A stretch of 64,000 bases of DNA from an uncultured Clostridium sp. GTDB lineage: Bacteria; Bacillota; Clostridia; Clostridiales; Clostridiaceae. The stretch lies in contig CALBDU010000083.1 of NCBI GenBank assembly GCA_937927335.1, positions 1 to 64,000 of the forward strand, written 5' to 3'. The position numbers and the translations under genes were made by a program. Of this stretch, positions 8,855-17,260 are shown in pieces (position 1 is the first letter of the stretch; the number at the start of each line of letters is the position of its first letter). The notes under the pieces were generated by a model, which searched no databases, had not been told where the DNA came from, and was given only the letters and a program-made list of their open reading frames with translations.

Positions 8855-10279
8855 ATGAATATTAAAAAGCGACTTATTATATCTAATACTACAACTGTTA
8901 TCATACCTTTTATAATTGCTTTTATTTCTGCTATGGTTTTTATGTTTGTATCCTCACGGGGCGCTGACACAAAATTAAATTATGATAATTTTAAGAATCT
9001 CATTTCAGTAAAGACCGAGCTGTTCAATACCATAAACAATATAACTGAGTTAACTCCTGAGAGCATTGAAGATACTAAATTTCAATCGTATATATACCAA
9101 AAGCTTGCTATTATCAAAGGCGAGGTTATAATAACAAAAGACGGCAATGTACTTTTTGCATCTAAGACCCTTAATAAAATCGATATAGAAAAGTGTCTTG
9201 CTGAAAATATAAAGAAACCTTTAATTATAGATAATATTTCCTACATCGTTGAAAGAACTGAATTAAGCTATTCTGATGAATCAAAGGGATATGTTATTTT
9301 GCTGGCCCCCATAGGAAATGAGAATCAGCTTTTCAATAATTTTATTATAGCAATAATCATAATTTTTATTATTTCCTTTATTGTTATAAATATTATAATG
9401 TCCTATTTTTATTCAAAAAGCCTGTTAAAGCCTCTAGGACATTTAAAAGAGGCATTAACTGAAATCAGTAAGGGGAATTTGAATTTTGAAATTATCGAAG
9501 ATGGTGATAATGAAATTCGTGAATTGTGCTCTGATCTTGAACGGATGCGGCTGCAGTTAAAGGATACTATTCAAACAAATGTGAAATATGATGACAATAG
9601 AAAGATGCTGGTGTCAAGCATATCCCATGACCTGAAAACACCAATAACATCCATAAAGGGTTATGTGGAAGGAATTATGGATGGTATTGCTAATACACCA
9701 GAAAAACGGGAACAATATCTAAAAACCATTTATACCAAGGCTGAACAAATTGACATTATGATTGATGATCTGCTTTTATATTCAAAGCTGGATTTAAACC
9801 AGATCCCATTTAATTTTGAGAAAACTGATATTGTTACTTATTTTGAAGATTGTATTCAGGAATATGCAATGGAACTTCAAAAATCAAATATTTTAATAGA
9901 TATGGATAGCAGCTTGAAGGACTCAAACAATGTAATGCTAGACAGGGATAGATTTCGTAGGGTTATCGTAAACATAATAGATAATTCAAGAAAATATATG
10001 GACAAGGATCCTGGTAAAATATTAATTATGCTTAGGGAAACTAATTTCAGTATTATAATAGAAATTAGGGACAATGGCTCTGGTGTTCACAAGGAAGACA
10101 TTGATAAAATATTTCACAGATTTTATAGGGCAGACGCGGCTAGAAGTGAAACAAAAGGCAGCGGACTGGGATTAGCTATCGCAAAACAAATTGTTGAAGG
10201 ACATAACGGTAAAATATGGGCAATCAGCCATGGAAGAGAAGGTACAAGCATTACTATTTCACTTGCAAAAATTCAATAA
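8855..10279 (+). CDS. sensor histidine kinase (OmpR-system type)
   Basis: A 474-residue membrane kinase. Two transmembrane helices (about residues 12-35 and 158-183) flank an extracellular sensor domain of roughly 120 residues, followed by a HAMP segment. The H-box SISHDLKTPITS, N-box IVNIIDNSRKY, G1 IRDNGSGV, F-box IFHRFYRAD and G2 GSGLGLAIAKQ are all intact. It follows the ABC permease by 12 bases and precedes its response regulator by 16, so exporter and regulators form one operon. This resembles self-regulated antibiotic detoxification modules, though this permease lacks the large BceB-type extracellular loop. Confidence 0.94.
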   Translation: MNIKKRLIISNTTTVIIPFIIAFISAMVFMFVSSRGADTKLNYDNFKNLISVKTELFNTINNITELTPESIEDTKFQSYIYQKLAIIKGEVIITKDGNVLFASKTLNKIDIEKCLAENIKKPLIIDNISYIVERTELSYSDESKGYVILLAPIGNENQLFNNFIIAIIIIFIISFIVINIIMSYFYSKSLLKPLGHLKEALTEISKGNLNFEIIEDGDNEIRELCSDLERMRLQLKDTIQTNVKYDDNRKMLVSSISHDLKTPITSIKGYVEGIMDGIANTPEKREQYLKTIYTKAEQIDIMIDDLLLYSKLDLNQIPFNFEKTDIVTYFEDCIQEYAMELQKSNILIDMDSSLKDSNNVMLDRDRFRRVIVNIIDNSRKYMDKDPGKILIMLRETNFSIIIEIRDNGSGVHKEDIDKIFHRFYRADAARSETKGSGLGLAIAKQIVEGHNGKIWAISHGREGTSITISLAKIQ

Positions 10280-10295
10280 AATTGGAGATGTTATT

Positions 10296-10991
10296 TTGAA
10301 AAGGATATTAATTGTTGAAGATGATCTGAGTATTGCGAAGCTGCAAAGGGATTACCTGGAGGTAGCAGGCTTTGAAACCATGATTTGTACAGATGGAGTA
10401 CAGGGGTTGAATGCCATAAAGGAAAATGTATTTGATCTTATAATTCTGGATATTATGGTACCCAAAATAGATGGGTTCAGCATACTTAAAAGTATACAGG
10501 AAGTAAAGGATATACCTGTACTTCTGGTATCTGCAAAAAAGGATGAGATAGATAAAATAAAGGGATTAAGCCTGGGTGCGGATGACTACATTACAAAGCC
10601 CTTTAGCCCGGGGGAATTGGTAGCCAGGGTAAATTCCCATATTCAAAATTACGAAAGGCTTAAAAGCAAATTTAACGGTAAGTCAAAAAACAATATTATT
10701 ATAATAAGGGGTTTAAAAATCATAAAGGATTCAAGGCAGGTTTTTATAAACGATATTGAAATATCACTTGCCCAAAAGGAATTTGAATTGCTGCTTTACA
10801 TGGCGGAAAACCCTAATATAGTTTTCAGCAGAGAAAGCCTGTTTGAAAAAATATGGGGACTAGATGCAATTGGAGATATATCTACTGTAACTGTTCATAT
10901 TGGAAGACTCAGGGAAAAAATTGAATCCTGCGCGTCAAACTCACAGTATATTGAGACTGTGTGGGGAGCAGGATATCGTTTAAAAGTATAA
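10296..10991 (+). CDS. OmpR/PhoB family response regulator
   Basis: A 231-residue regulator. TTG 10296 is chosen because GGAG lies eight bases upstream and the receiver domain then begins at once (MKRILIVEDD). The acidic pocket EDD, phosphoacceptor Asp in LIILDIMVPKIDG and Lys in ITKPFSPGE are present. The C-terminal winged helix carries FELLLYMAENPNIVFSRESLF and VTVHIGRLREKIE. It is the partner of the kinase just upstream and probably controls the exporter operon. Confidence 0.95.
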   Translation: MKRILIVEDDLSIAKLQRDYLEVAGFETMICTDGVQGLNAIKENVFDLIILDIMVPKIDGFSILKSIQEVKDIPVLLVSAKKDEIDKIKGLSLGADDYITKPFSPGELVARVNSHIQNYERLKSKFNGKSKNNIIIIRGLKIIKDSRQVFINDIEISLAQKEFELLLYMAENPNIVFSRESLFEKIWGLDAIGDISTVTVHIGRLREKIESCASNSQYIETVWGAGYRLKV

Positions 10992-11000
10992 TTACTTAGT

Positions 11001-11033
11001 CTGCAGAATATAAATTTTCTGCAGCTTTTTTTA
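11001..11033 (+). terminator. terminator of the exporter / two-component operon
   Basis: CTGCAGAA (11001-11008) pairs with TTCTGCAG (11017-11024), followed by C and seven T. Confidence 0.85.
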
Positions 11034-11043
11034 TGTTCCCAAA

Positions 11044-11052
11044 TTCGACAAA
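11044..11052 (-). promoter_or_regulatory. perfect Spo0A box upstream of the diguanylate cyclase gene
   Basis: The minus strand reads TTTGTCGAA, a nine-of-nine match to the 0A box consensus TTTGTCRAA. It lies about 80 bases before the diguanylate cyclase start codon, in the intergenic region. A single nine-base match can occur by chance, so binding is an inference. Confidence 0.45.
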
Positions 11053-11130
11053 ATTCTAATAATTTTGTAAAGACTTTAATTAAAATAACGATAATACTAA
11101 AAGTCGTATAATTTAGGAATGGAGATCAAT

Positions 11131-12822
11131 ATGAACAAAGAACTTAAAATGAGACCTATACGCATCACTACTTTAATAATAATTTCCTCAATTTTTTTAT
11201 TCCAAATGGCAACTGTTTACTTTGTTTTAAGTACATTCACCATAAAAAGTATGAGCGGACTTGAACAGAGATACACAATGGAGCATATGAAAAGAATTAA
11301 GAATAATGTGGATTCCGAATTGCAAAGGATATCCCAGGTAGCTACAGATCTGGCTGCAGAAAACAGGGATGATGAATTTGAAGACGATGGTTACTACAAG
11401 AATGCTTTAGTAAATCTGCATCTGGACCTTATTGCTGAAACAGATACAAAAGGGACCTTTATAAGTCTGAATGAGGTAAATCTTGAAACAGGCAAAGCTA
11501 TGCCGGTTTCTAAAAATTTCATTACATATATAAGCAATACACCAATAATTAAAAATTTAAACGGCAATTATAAGGTAAATGGAATAATCCTCCTGCCTGA
11601 AGGCCCTATGCTCATTGCCTCCTGCCCGGTGTACTCCGATAAAGCTAAAGGAATTATTAGTGGAAATTTAATAGCAGGTTTATTTATAGATACAGATGAG
11701 ATAGATACATGGTCTAAAAGACTTAATTATCAGGTGAATATTGAAAGAATGGATAAGATGGATAAGGAAAGATACCAGCTATTCAGTTCAATTACTGAGG
11801 ATAAGCCAATCTATGTAAAAGAAGGCCAAAACCGCAATATAGAGGGCTATGCAGTTTTAAGGGATATTTACGGAAAACCTGTAATTGGAATTAGTATTGG
11901 AAACCCGCCGGAATTAAGAGCCTTAGGTGAAAAGGGAATAGCATATGTTCTATTCTCACTTTTTATAGTAAGTCTCATATTCACTATCTTGATTATATTT
12001 TATATTGACAAGAAAATTAATTCAAGATTGGTGTCTTTAAGCAAAGAGCTAATAAGAATAGGGGATGAAGGGATATTTTCACTGCGCCTTCCAAAGGAAA
12101 AAATAAATGATGAAATAGCAGTGGTAGCAGGTGAAGTCAATAATATGCTGGAAAAGCTTGAAAAATCAAAGCTGGAGATACTGGATAGCAGGGAGGCCCT
12201 TAAAAAGGCAAATGATGAGCTTGAAAGAAAGGTCAATGAACGTACAGAGGAGTTGTCAAAAGTAAATGAAAGCCTTATGATTGAAATAAATGAGCGTAAA
12301 AGGATGCAGGAAAAAATAGAACATCTTGCTTATCATGATTATCTTACAAATCTTCCTAACAGGGCATATTTTTCTGAACAACTGAACCATGCTGTTTTCT
12401 GGTCTGAAAAAATGAAAGAAAAGCTTGCTATAATGTTCCTTGATCTGGACGGGTTTAAAGCTGTCAATGATACTCTTGGTCATTATGCAGGGGATCAGCT
12501 GCTGGAGGAGTTATCAAAAAGGCTTACGGGAGCCTTGCGTAAATCGGATATCGTAGCCCGTATGGGTGGGGATGAATTTATCATTATGATAAAAAACATT
12601 AAGGATTCAGCATCAGTTCAAAAAATTGCGGACAAAATTATTAAATGCATAAATATTCCCTTTAAATTAAATGATGAAGATTATAATATCGGTGCAAGCG
12701 TAGGAATAGCAGTATTTCCTGCAGATGCTCACAGCGCAGATGAGCTTATAGAGAAAGCAGATTCCGCAATGTATAAAGCCAAGGAAAAGGGTAGAAATCA
12801 ATATGTAATATATTCAGAATAG
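11131..12822 (+). CDS. membrane diguanylate cyclase (CHASE4-HAMP-GGDEF)
   Basis: A 563-residue protein making cyclic di-GMP from two GTP. ATG 11131 is preferred because the in-frame ATG at 11119 overlaps the GGAG site. A transmembrane helix (about residues 12-32) leads into a CHASE4-like extracellular sensor (LEQRYTMEHMKRI onward). A second helix lies near 265-290, then HAMP, a long coiled coil, and a GGDEF domain (about 400-563). The active-site motif is intact (RMGGDEF) and an RxxD inhibitory site (RKSD) sits five residues before it. There is no EAL domain, so it should be a pure cyclase with product feedback. A Spo0A box lies upstream. Confidence 0.95.
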   Translation: MNKELKMRPIRITTLIIISSIFLFQMATVYFVLSTFTIKSMSGLEQRYTMEHMKRIKNNVDSELQRISQVATDLAAENRDDEFEDDGYYKNALVNLHLDLIAETDTKGTFISLNEVNLETGKAMPVSKNFITYISNTPIIKNLNGNYKVNGIILLPEGPMLIASCPVYSDKAKGIISGNLIAGLFIDTDEIDTWSKRLNYQVNIERMDKMDKERYQLFSSITEDKPIYVKEGQNRNIEGYAVLRDIYGKPVIGISIGNPPELRALGEKGIAYVLFSLFIVSLIFTILIIFYIDKKINSRLVSLSKELIRIGDEGIFSLRLPKEKINDEIAVVAGEVNNMLEKLEKSKLEILDSREALKKANDELERKVNERTEELSKVNESLMIEINERKRMQEKIEHLAYHDYLTNLPNRAYFSEQLNHAVFWSEKMKEKLAIMFLDLDGFKAVNDTLGHYAGDQLLEELSKRLTGALRKSDIVARMGGDEFIIMIKNIKDSASVQKIADKIIKCINIPFKLNDEDYNIGASVGIAVFPADAHSADELIEKADSAMYKAKEKGRNQYVIYSE

Positions 12823-12834
12823 TGGAGGTGAATT

Positions 12835-13062
12835 GTGTTGAACAGTGAAATGAACAGAGTAAAAATAAATAAAATATATAGACATTTTAAAGGAAAGGAA
12901 TATTTGGTGCTTAATGTTGCCAGACATTCGGAAACCCTGGAGGAGTATGTGGTTTATCAGGCCTTATATGGAGATTTTGGTATATGGATCAGGCCGCTGG
13001 AGATGTTCCTGGAAAAGGTGAATGTGGAAGGTACTCTTATCAATAGATTTACAGAGTGTTAA
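12835..13062 (+). CDS. DUF1653 family small protein
   Basis: A 75-residue protein starting at GTG 12835 behind GGAGGTG, 12 bases after the diguanylate cyclase gene, so probably co-transcribed. It shows the DUF1653 pattern: YRHFKGKEYLVLNVARHSET near the start, then YVVYQALYGDFGIWIRPLEMFLE. Proteins of this family are small SH3-like folds with no settled biochemical role. A link to cyclic di-GMP is suggested only by position. Confidence 0.88.
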   Translation: MLNSEMNRVKINKIYRHFKGKEYLVLNVARHSETLEEYVVYQALYGDFGIWIRPLEMFLEKVNVEGTLINRFTEC

Positions 13063-13080
13063 AAATAACATTAATTTTAC

Positions 13081-13110
13081 TTGATTTTAATAAACAAGCT
13101 GTGTTATTAT
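13081..13110 (+). promoter_or_regulatory. probable promoter of the threonine synthase leader
   Basis: TTGATT (13081-13086) and TATTAT (13105-13110) are spaced 18 bases. A second candidate minus-10, TATAAT, lies at 13125-13130 with a poor minus-35. The transcription start is therefore uncertain (about 13117 or 13137). Confidence 0.5.
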
Positions 13111-13136
13111 TACCATAATATTATTATAATGAAGGA

Positions 13137-13263
13137 AATAGCATGGTAAAACCCTTTGCTATTCCCATGTAAAGAAGGCCTTAACAGGATGAGGCTCAGT
13201 TAAAAGCACAGCTAACATATATAAAAGTTTTTTCTGGGGCTGTATTAATCAGCCTCTATTTTT
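13137..13263 (+). promoter_or_regulatory. transcription-attenuator leader of threonine synthase, class unknown
   Basis: The 222-base gap before thrC holds a structured leader. A first hairpin pairs AATAGCA with TGCTATT (around 13137-13172). It ends in a terminator whose arms are GAGGCT (13191-13196) and AGCCTC (13251-13256), with an inner ACAGC/GCTGT pair, followed by TATTTTT. A short frame ATG 13143 to TAA 13172 (MVKPFAIPM) sits on the first hairpin; it has no threonine codons, so it is not a classic threonine leader peptide. No T-box GGTGG motif is visible. It may be a riboswitch or protein-controlled attenuator. Confidence 0.6.
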
Positions 13264-13284
13264 GTATCAAAGGGAGGTAATATT

Positions 13285-14766
13285 TTGATTTATAAAAGTA
13301 CTCGTGGAAAAGGAAAAATTGTGGCCCCGTCAGAAGCTATTGTAAAAGGCTTGTCTGAAGATGGAGGACTTTACATACCTGATCATTTGCCAAAAATCAC
13401 AAAGGATTTAGATGAACTGTGTATGATGTCCTATAAGGAACTGGCATTTTATATTATGAGCATGTTTTTTGATGATTTTAGCGAAGGAGAGCTTAAGACT
13501 TGTATTGATAATGCCTATGATGAAAAATTTGAGAATCCTCTTATCGCTCCATTAAACTATAAAAACGGAGTATATTTTCTCGAGCTTTATCATGGCAGGA
13601 CACTGGCCTTTAAGGATATGGCACTGAGCATACTCCCTCACCTTTTAAAGACTGCTGCAAAGAAGATCGGAATTGATAAAGAAATAGTTATACTTACAGC
13701 TACATCAGGAGATACTGGTAAGGCAGCCCTGGAGGGTTTTGACAGTGTTGAAGGAACTAAAATAATAGTATTTTATCCTAAAAATGGTGTCAGTGAGATT
13801 CAAAAAGTACAAATGACAACACAGGAAGGTAAAAATACATTTGTAGTTGGCATTGATGGTAACTTTGACGATGCACAAAGCGGTGTTAAGGAAATATTCA
13901 ATGACAGGAAATTTAATGAATTATTAAATAGCAGGGGCTACATGTTCTCATCTGCCAATTCAATTAATATCGGAAGGCTTGTACCACAAATAGTTTACTA
14001 TGTTTACACCTATGCCAGCCTGCTGAAGGATAAAAAAATCGGCAAGGGCGAAAAAATCAATATAGCTGTTCCAACTGGTAACTTCGGCAACATTTTGGCA
14101 GGCTATTATGCAAAAGTTATGGGAATACCTATAGACAAGTTAATATGTGCCTCCAACAAAAATAATGTATTGACTGATTTTATCAATACTGGAGTTTACA
14201 ACAGAAATAGGGAGTTTTACGTTACAAACTCTCCATCTATGGATATCCTTATTTCAAGTAACCTGGAGAGGTTTTTATATGAAATAAGCGGTAGGGACGG
14301 CAAAATAATACATAGTCTTATGAACCGGCTTCAACTGAAAGGAGAGTATGAGCTTAATGAGGTCATGAAAAATGAGCTTAAGGTTTTATACGGCGGTTGT
14401 TCAGGGGAGGTTGAAACTCTTAAGGCAATAAAGGAGGTTTATGACGCAGCAGATTATGTAATAGATACTCACACTGCTGTGGCTTACAATGTATATAAGG
14501 GTTATAGGGATAAAACAGGAGATGACAATGTGGCTGTTATAGCATCAACGGCAAGTCCTTTTAAATTTCCTAAAAGTATAAATGAAGCTTTAAATTTTTC
14601 AACACCAAATGCTTCTGAATTTGAAATGATAAAGGATCTTTCTAGCAATCTTGGAGTAAAAATGCCAAAGGGCATAATCGGCTTGGAAAACAAGGAGATA
14701 TTACATGAAACTACCTGCAGCAGGGAAGCTATGAGAGAGGTAATAAAGAGCTTTTTACGGATATGA
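13285..14766 (+). CDS. thrC: threonine synthase
   Basis: A 493-residue PLP enzyme converting O-phosphohomoserine to threonine. The start is TTG 13285 behind GGGAGG, and the protein begins IYKSTRGKG, the usual N-terminus of the long threonine synthase type. The PLP lysine is Lys110 in LAFKDMALSI. The phosphate-binding TATSGDTGKAALEGF and the VPTGNFGNILAGYYAK motif are intact. It stands alone, without hom or thrB nearby, behind its own attenuator leader, so its expression is probably controlled separately from the rest of the pathway. Confidence 0.96.
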   Translation: MIYKSTRGKGKIVAPSEAIVKGLSEDGGLYIPDHLPKITKDLDELCMMSYKELAFYIMSMFFDDFSEGELKTCIDNAYDEKFENPLIAPLNYKNGVYFLELYHGRTLAFKDMALSILPHLLKTAAKKIGIDKEIVILTATSGDTGKAALEGFDSVEGTKIIVFYPKNGVSEIQKVQMTTQEGKNTFVVGIDGNFDDAQSGVKEIFNDRKFNELLNSRGYMFSSANSINIGRLVPQIVYYVYTYASLLKDKKIGKGEKINIAVPTGNFGNILAGYYAKVMGIPIDKLICASNKNNVLTDFINTGVYNRNREFYVTNSPSMDILISSNLERFLYEISGRDGKIIHSLMNRLQLKGEYELNEVMKNELKVLYGGCSGEVETLKAIKEVYDAADYVIDTHTAVAYNVYKGYRDKTGDDNVAVIASTASPFKFPKSINEALNFSTPNASEFEMIKDLSSNLGVKMPKGIIGLENKEILHETTCSREAMREVIKSFLRI

Positions 14767-14774
14767 TAAGGATA

Positions 14775-14803
14775 TTGACAGGTAACAACAATTATATTAC
14801 TAT
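14775..14803 (+). promoter_or_regulatory. promoter of the CDF transporter leader
   Basis: TTGACA (14775-14780), a 17-base spacer and TACTAT (14798-14803), placing the start of transcription at the beginning of the riboswitch. Confidence 0.65.
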
Positions 14804-14808
14804 AATAT

Positions 14809-14905
14809 AGCAAGCTGCTGTTATTGCATGGCAGCCGGGCCTAACGGCAACAGGAATACACCTGTGGGATTTATAATTTATTATAATTCCTGCAGGTTTT
14901 TTATA
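14809..14905 (+). ncRNA. NiCo (czcD) riboswitch with terminator
   Basis: The leader contains the conserved core of the NiCo riboswitch: GCAGCCGGGC (14831-14840), GGCAACAG (14846-14853), a small ACAGG/CCTGT hairpin, then GTGGGA. This class binds Ni, Co or Fe(II) cooperatively and normally precedes CDF exporters, exactly the gene that follows. The expression platform is plain: a 17-base-pair stem (14861-14877 with 14880-14896) followed by TTTTTT. Its 5' arm shares CCTGTGGGA with the aptamer, so metal binding should block terminator folding and switch the gene on. The match is from memory of the family core, not from a covariance search. Confidence 0.82.
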
Positions 14906-14920
14906 TAAGGAGGAGTTTTT

Positions 14921-15811
14921 ATGCCTGCTGATAGAAGAGTGAGGTATGCATTTTTATCCATAATATCCAATACGGTGTTAATTATTTTTAAGGTAATAGC
15001 CGGAATGCTCAGCGGTTCTGTAAGTATTATTTCTGAAGCTATACATTCCAGCATGGATCTGGCAGCATCCGTGGTTGCCTTTTTTTCTGTAAGGCAGTCC
15101 GCAAAGCCTGCAGATAAAGAACATCCATATGGACATGGAAAAATTGAAAATATTTCAGGAATAGTTGAAGGATTATTGATTTTCGTTGCTGCAGCCATGA
15201 TCATATTTGAAGCTTACAAGAAGATATTTGAGCCTGCAGAGATAGAACAGGCTTTTGTAGCAATTGCTGTTATGTTTGCAGCTGCTGCTATAAATCTCCT
15301 GGTATCAAGAAAATTATATAAGGTATCACAGGAAGAGGACTCTATGGCATTGGAGGCAGATGCCCTCCATTTAAAAACCGATGTGTACACCTCTCTTGGT
15401 GTAGGGGTTGGAATTGTGCTCATCAAGGCTACCGGCCTCATAATACTGGATTCTATTGTAGCAATATTAGTTGCTTCACTTATTATAAAGGAAGCTTGGG
15501 AGCTCACCAAAAACGCATTTAATTATCTGCTTGATGCCAGAGTTTCAGATGAACAGGAGAATGAAATAATTAAGATTATAGAAGCTCATAATAGTGAGTT
15601 TATAGAATATCATAAGCTTAAAACCAGAAAATCGGGAAATATGCTTCATATTGACTTTCATATTACAGTGGACCCTGAACTGACTGTAAAGGAAACCCAT
15701 AAGATTATAGGAAGTCTTAAAAAAGATATGAATGATAGATTCAAAAATACAAGGGTTAATGTTCATATTGATCCATATAAATCTGATATGAAAAATCCGG
15801 ATATACAATAA
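14921..15811 (+). CDS. cation diffusion facilitator (CDF) metal exporter
   Basis: A 296-residue membrane transporter with six hydrophobic helices and a cytoplasmic C-terminal metal-sensing domain (about residues 205-290). The tetrahedral metal site is visible as HSSMD in helix 2 and HLKTD in helix 5; the HPYGHGKIE loop is the family mark. It exports divalent metal by proton exchange. Which metal is not fixed by the protein, but the NiCo riboswitch just upstream points to Co, Ni or Fe(II). The terminator after it overlaps its stop codon. Confidence 0.93.
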   Translation: MPADRRVRYAFLSIISNTVLIIFKVIAGMLSGSVSIISEAIHSSMDLAASVVAFFSVRQSAKPADKEHPYGHGKIENISGIVEGLLIFVAAAMIIFEAYKKIFEPAEIEQAFVAIAVMFAAAAINLLVSRKLYKVSQEEDSMALEADALHLKTDVYTSLGVGVGIVLIKATGLIILDSIVAILVASLIIKEAWELTKNAFNYLLDARVSDEQENEIIKIIEAHNSEFIEYHKLKTRKSGNMLHIDFHITVDPELTVKETHKIIGSLKKDMNDRFKNTRVNVHIDPYKSDMKNPDIQ

Positions 15812-15828
15812 GTATATCCGGATTTTTT
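15793..15828. terminator. bidirectional terminator between convergent genes
   Basis: A perfect 14-base-pair stem (AAATCCGGATATAC, 15793-15806, with 15812-15825) has T-runs on both strands. It serves the CDF gene and the minus-strand membrane protein gene. Confidence 0.9.
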
Positions 15829-16316
15829 TACATTCCAGGCATTGAAGACATGCTGCTGATAATTTCAGGATTCACCATTCCGAAAATCATGGCAATGTGG
15901 GCTACCACCAGGAATCCACCTACCAGAATAAAATGTAACTTCATTTTTTCGTCGCTGCTCTTACCTTTGAAAATGATACCCAGCTCCATTAAGGCTATTG
16001 GAAGCAGGAACAGTACTCCGCTTAAATAGAAGCCAACTGCGGTAACATCTACCCAGGTATGCCATCCGCCTGTGGATGTCAATGGAATTACTGCACTTAT
16101 CATAAGATAGATGAATATTCCTGTAAAATAAAATCCGTCAAAAATACCTACTGCTTTATTAAGTGTTCTAATACCGCCGGATTTTATGCGGTTAAAGATT
16201 ATGAAAAATTCTGTAATAGTGAGGGTTTCCGCACATATTACAGGTATAGCCATGAATATTATCAGATTCCATGGCTGATTGTCAGCTAATAGAGACATAT
16301 AATGTGTCATATTCAT
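15828..16316 (-). CDS. four-helix membrane protein, DUF6803-like
   Basis: A 162-residue minus-strand protein. The start at 16316 follows AGGAGG on the minus strand and gives MNMTHYMSLLADNQPWNLIIFMA. Four or five hydrophobic helices are separated by short loops; His and Met residues occur near both ends (MTHYM; SSMSSMPGM). It resembles small DUF6803-type putative permeases, a label I give from memory. The Met/His ends and the neighbouring metal exporter hint at metal handling, but this is not shown. It converges on the CDF gene. Confidence 0.75.
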   Translation of the reverse strand: MNMTHYMSLLADNQPWNLIIFMAIPVICAETLTITEFFIIFNRIKSGGIRTLNKAVGIFDGFYFTGIFIYLMISAVIPLTSTGGWHTWVDVTAVGFYLSGVLFLLPIALMELGIIFKGKSSDEKMKLHFILVGGFLVVAHIAMIFGMVNPEIISSMSSMPGM

Positions 16317-16511
16317 AGTTGTATCCTCCTGATTTTTTATTACATAATTAATATAACAAATACTTATGTAGATATTATGAAGAATGAAATGAAACAAAAT
16401 TAATATTAAAATTAAAATAATTGATAAAACATCAAAATAAAATTAAATATTTTAATATTAATATTGAAATATTTTTGGTAAAGGAATATAATAATTACAG
16501 GAGGTGATTGG

Positions 16512-16874
16512 ATGGCTTACAAAATAGTAACAAATTGTCCGGTATGCAATTCCAATCTCATTGTTGAAAGGCTTAAATGCAATAAATGCGGAACGGTAAT
16601 TGAAAATGAGTTTGAACTTTCAAGGCTTAACTATCTTAACCGTGAACAGTTGAAATTTATTGAAGTGTTTTTAGCCAGCAGGGGAAATATCAAGGATGTA
16701 GAGAGAGAGCTTGGCATATCTTATCCTACTGTAAGGTCTAAGTTAGATGAAGTAATAACTGCTCTTGGCTACAAGGTGGAAAAGAAAAACCAGGTTAACA
16801 GCACAGACATAATTGACAGGCTTGAAAAAGGTGAAATATCTGCTGAGGAAGCAGTGAATTTATTAAAGGAATAA
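16512..16874 (+). CDS. DUF2089 family zinc-ribbon / HTH regulator
   Basis: A 120-residue protein behind AGGAGG. An N-terminal zinc ribbon (CPVCN near residue 9 and CNKCG near 24) is followed by a helix-turn-helix-like part (IKDVERELGISYPTVRSKLDEVITALGY). A C-terminal short motif IDRLEKGEISAEEAVNLLKE resembles the SHOCT-like helix pair found again in the next protein. This is the DUF2089 layout, thought to be a transcription regulator. It heads a three-gene unit and probably regulates it. The 195-base A+T-rich gap to the divergent gene at 16316 should hold both promoters. Confidence 0.88.
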   Translation: MAYKIVTNCPVCNSNLIVERLKCNKCGTVIENEFELSRLNYLNREQLKFIEVFLASRGNIKDVERELGISYPTVRSKLDEVITALGYKVEKKNQVNSTDIIDRLEKGEISAEEAVNLLKE

Positions 16875-16886
16875 GGAGTGAAAAAA

Positions 16887-17258
16887 ATGAAAGAAGATAT
16901 CTCAAGAATACTGAAAATGGTTGAAGAAGGAAAAATAGATGCATCAAAGGCAGCGGAACTTATTGATGCACTGGATAATAAAAATGAAATTGTTAAAAGT
17001 GACACTTCTTCCAGCTATAATGACAAGATGCTTAAGGTTAACGTGATTTCAAAGGAAGGCGACAATGTACACGTAAAACTTCCGGTGAAGGTTATTAAGG
17101 CTTTGGGAAGTGCGGTGGTAAAAATGCCAGGAATAAGCGATAAAGTTGGAGAAATAGATATGGATATGATCCTGAGGGCGCTGGACAGCGAAGTCATAGG
17201 AAAAATTGTAGATGTTCAGTCTGCCAATGGAGATTTTGTAGAAGTGGTCGTGGAATAG
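16887..17258 (+). CDS. protein with N-terminal SHOCT-like helices (YvlB/LiaX type)
   Basis: A 123-residue protein. ATG 16887 is used because the GTG at 16878 overlaps the AAGGAG ribosome site. Residues 1-30 (ISRILKMVEEGKIDASKAAELIDAL) form the helix pair seen at the start of YvlB and LiaX, which take part in envelope stress control. The rest is a small beta/alpha region with KVNVISKEGDNVHVKLPVKVIKAL and no catalytic motif. It shares its helix-pair motif with the C-terminus of the DUF2089 protein 12 bases upstream, suggesting the two interact. Confidence 0.8.
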   Translation: MKEDISRILKMVEEGKIDASKAAELIDALDNKNEIVKSDTSSSYNDKMLKVNVISKEGDNVHVKLPVKVIKALGSAVVKMPGISDKVGEIDMDMILRALDSEVIGKIVDVQSANGDFVEVVVE

Positions 17259-17260
17259 CG

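Noticed and set aside
13063..13284. T-box or threonine leader peptide in front of thrC
   Set aside because: No T-box core sequence is seen, and the only short frame (MVKPFAIPM) has no threonine or isoleucine run; kept as an attenuator of unknown class.
16059..16289. Plus-strand frame (76 codons) opposite the minus-strand membrane protein gene
   Set aside because: No ribosome site and unlikely composition; the minus-strand protein has good signals and membrane helices.
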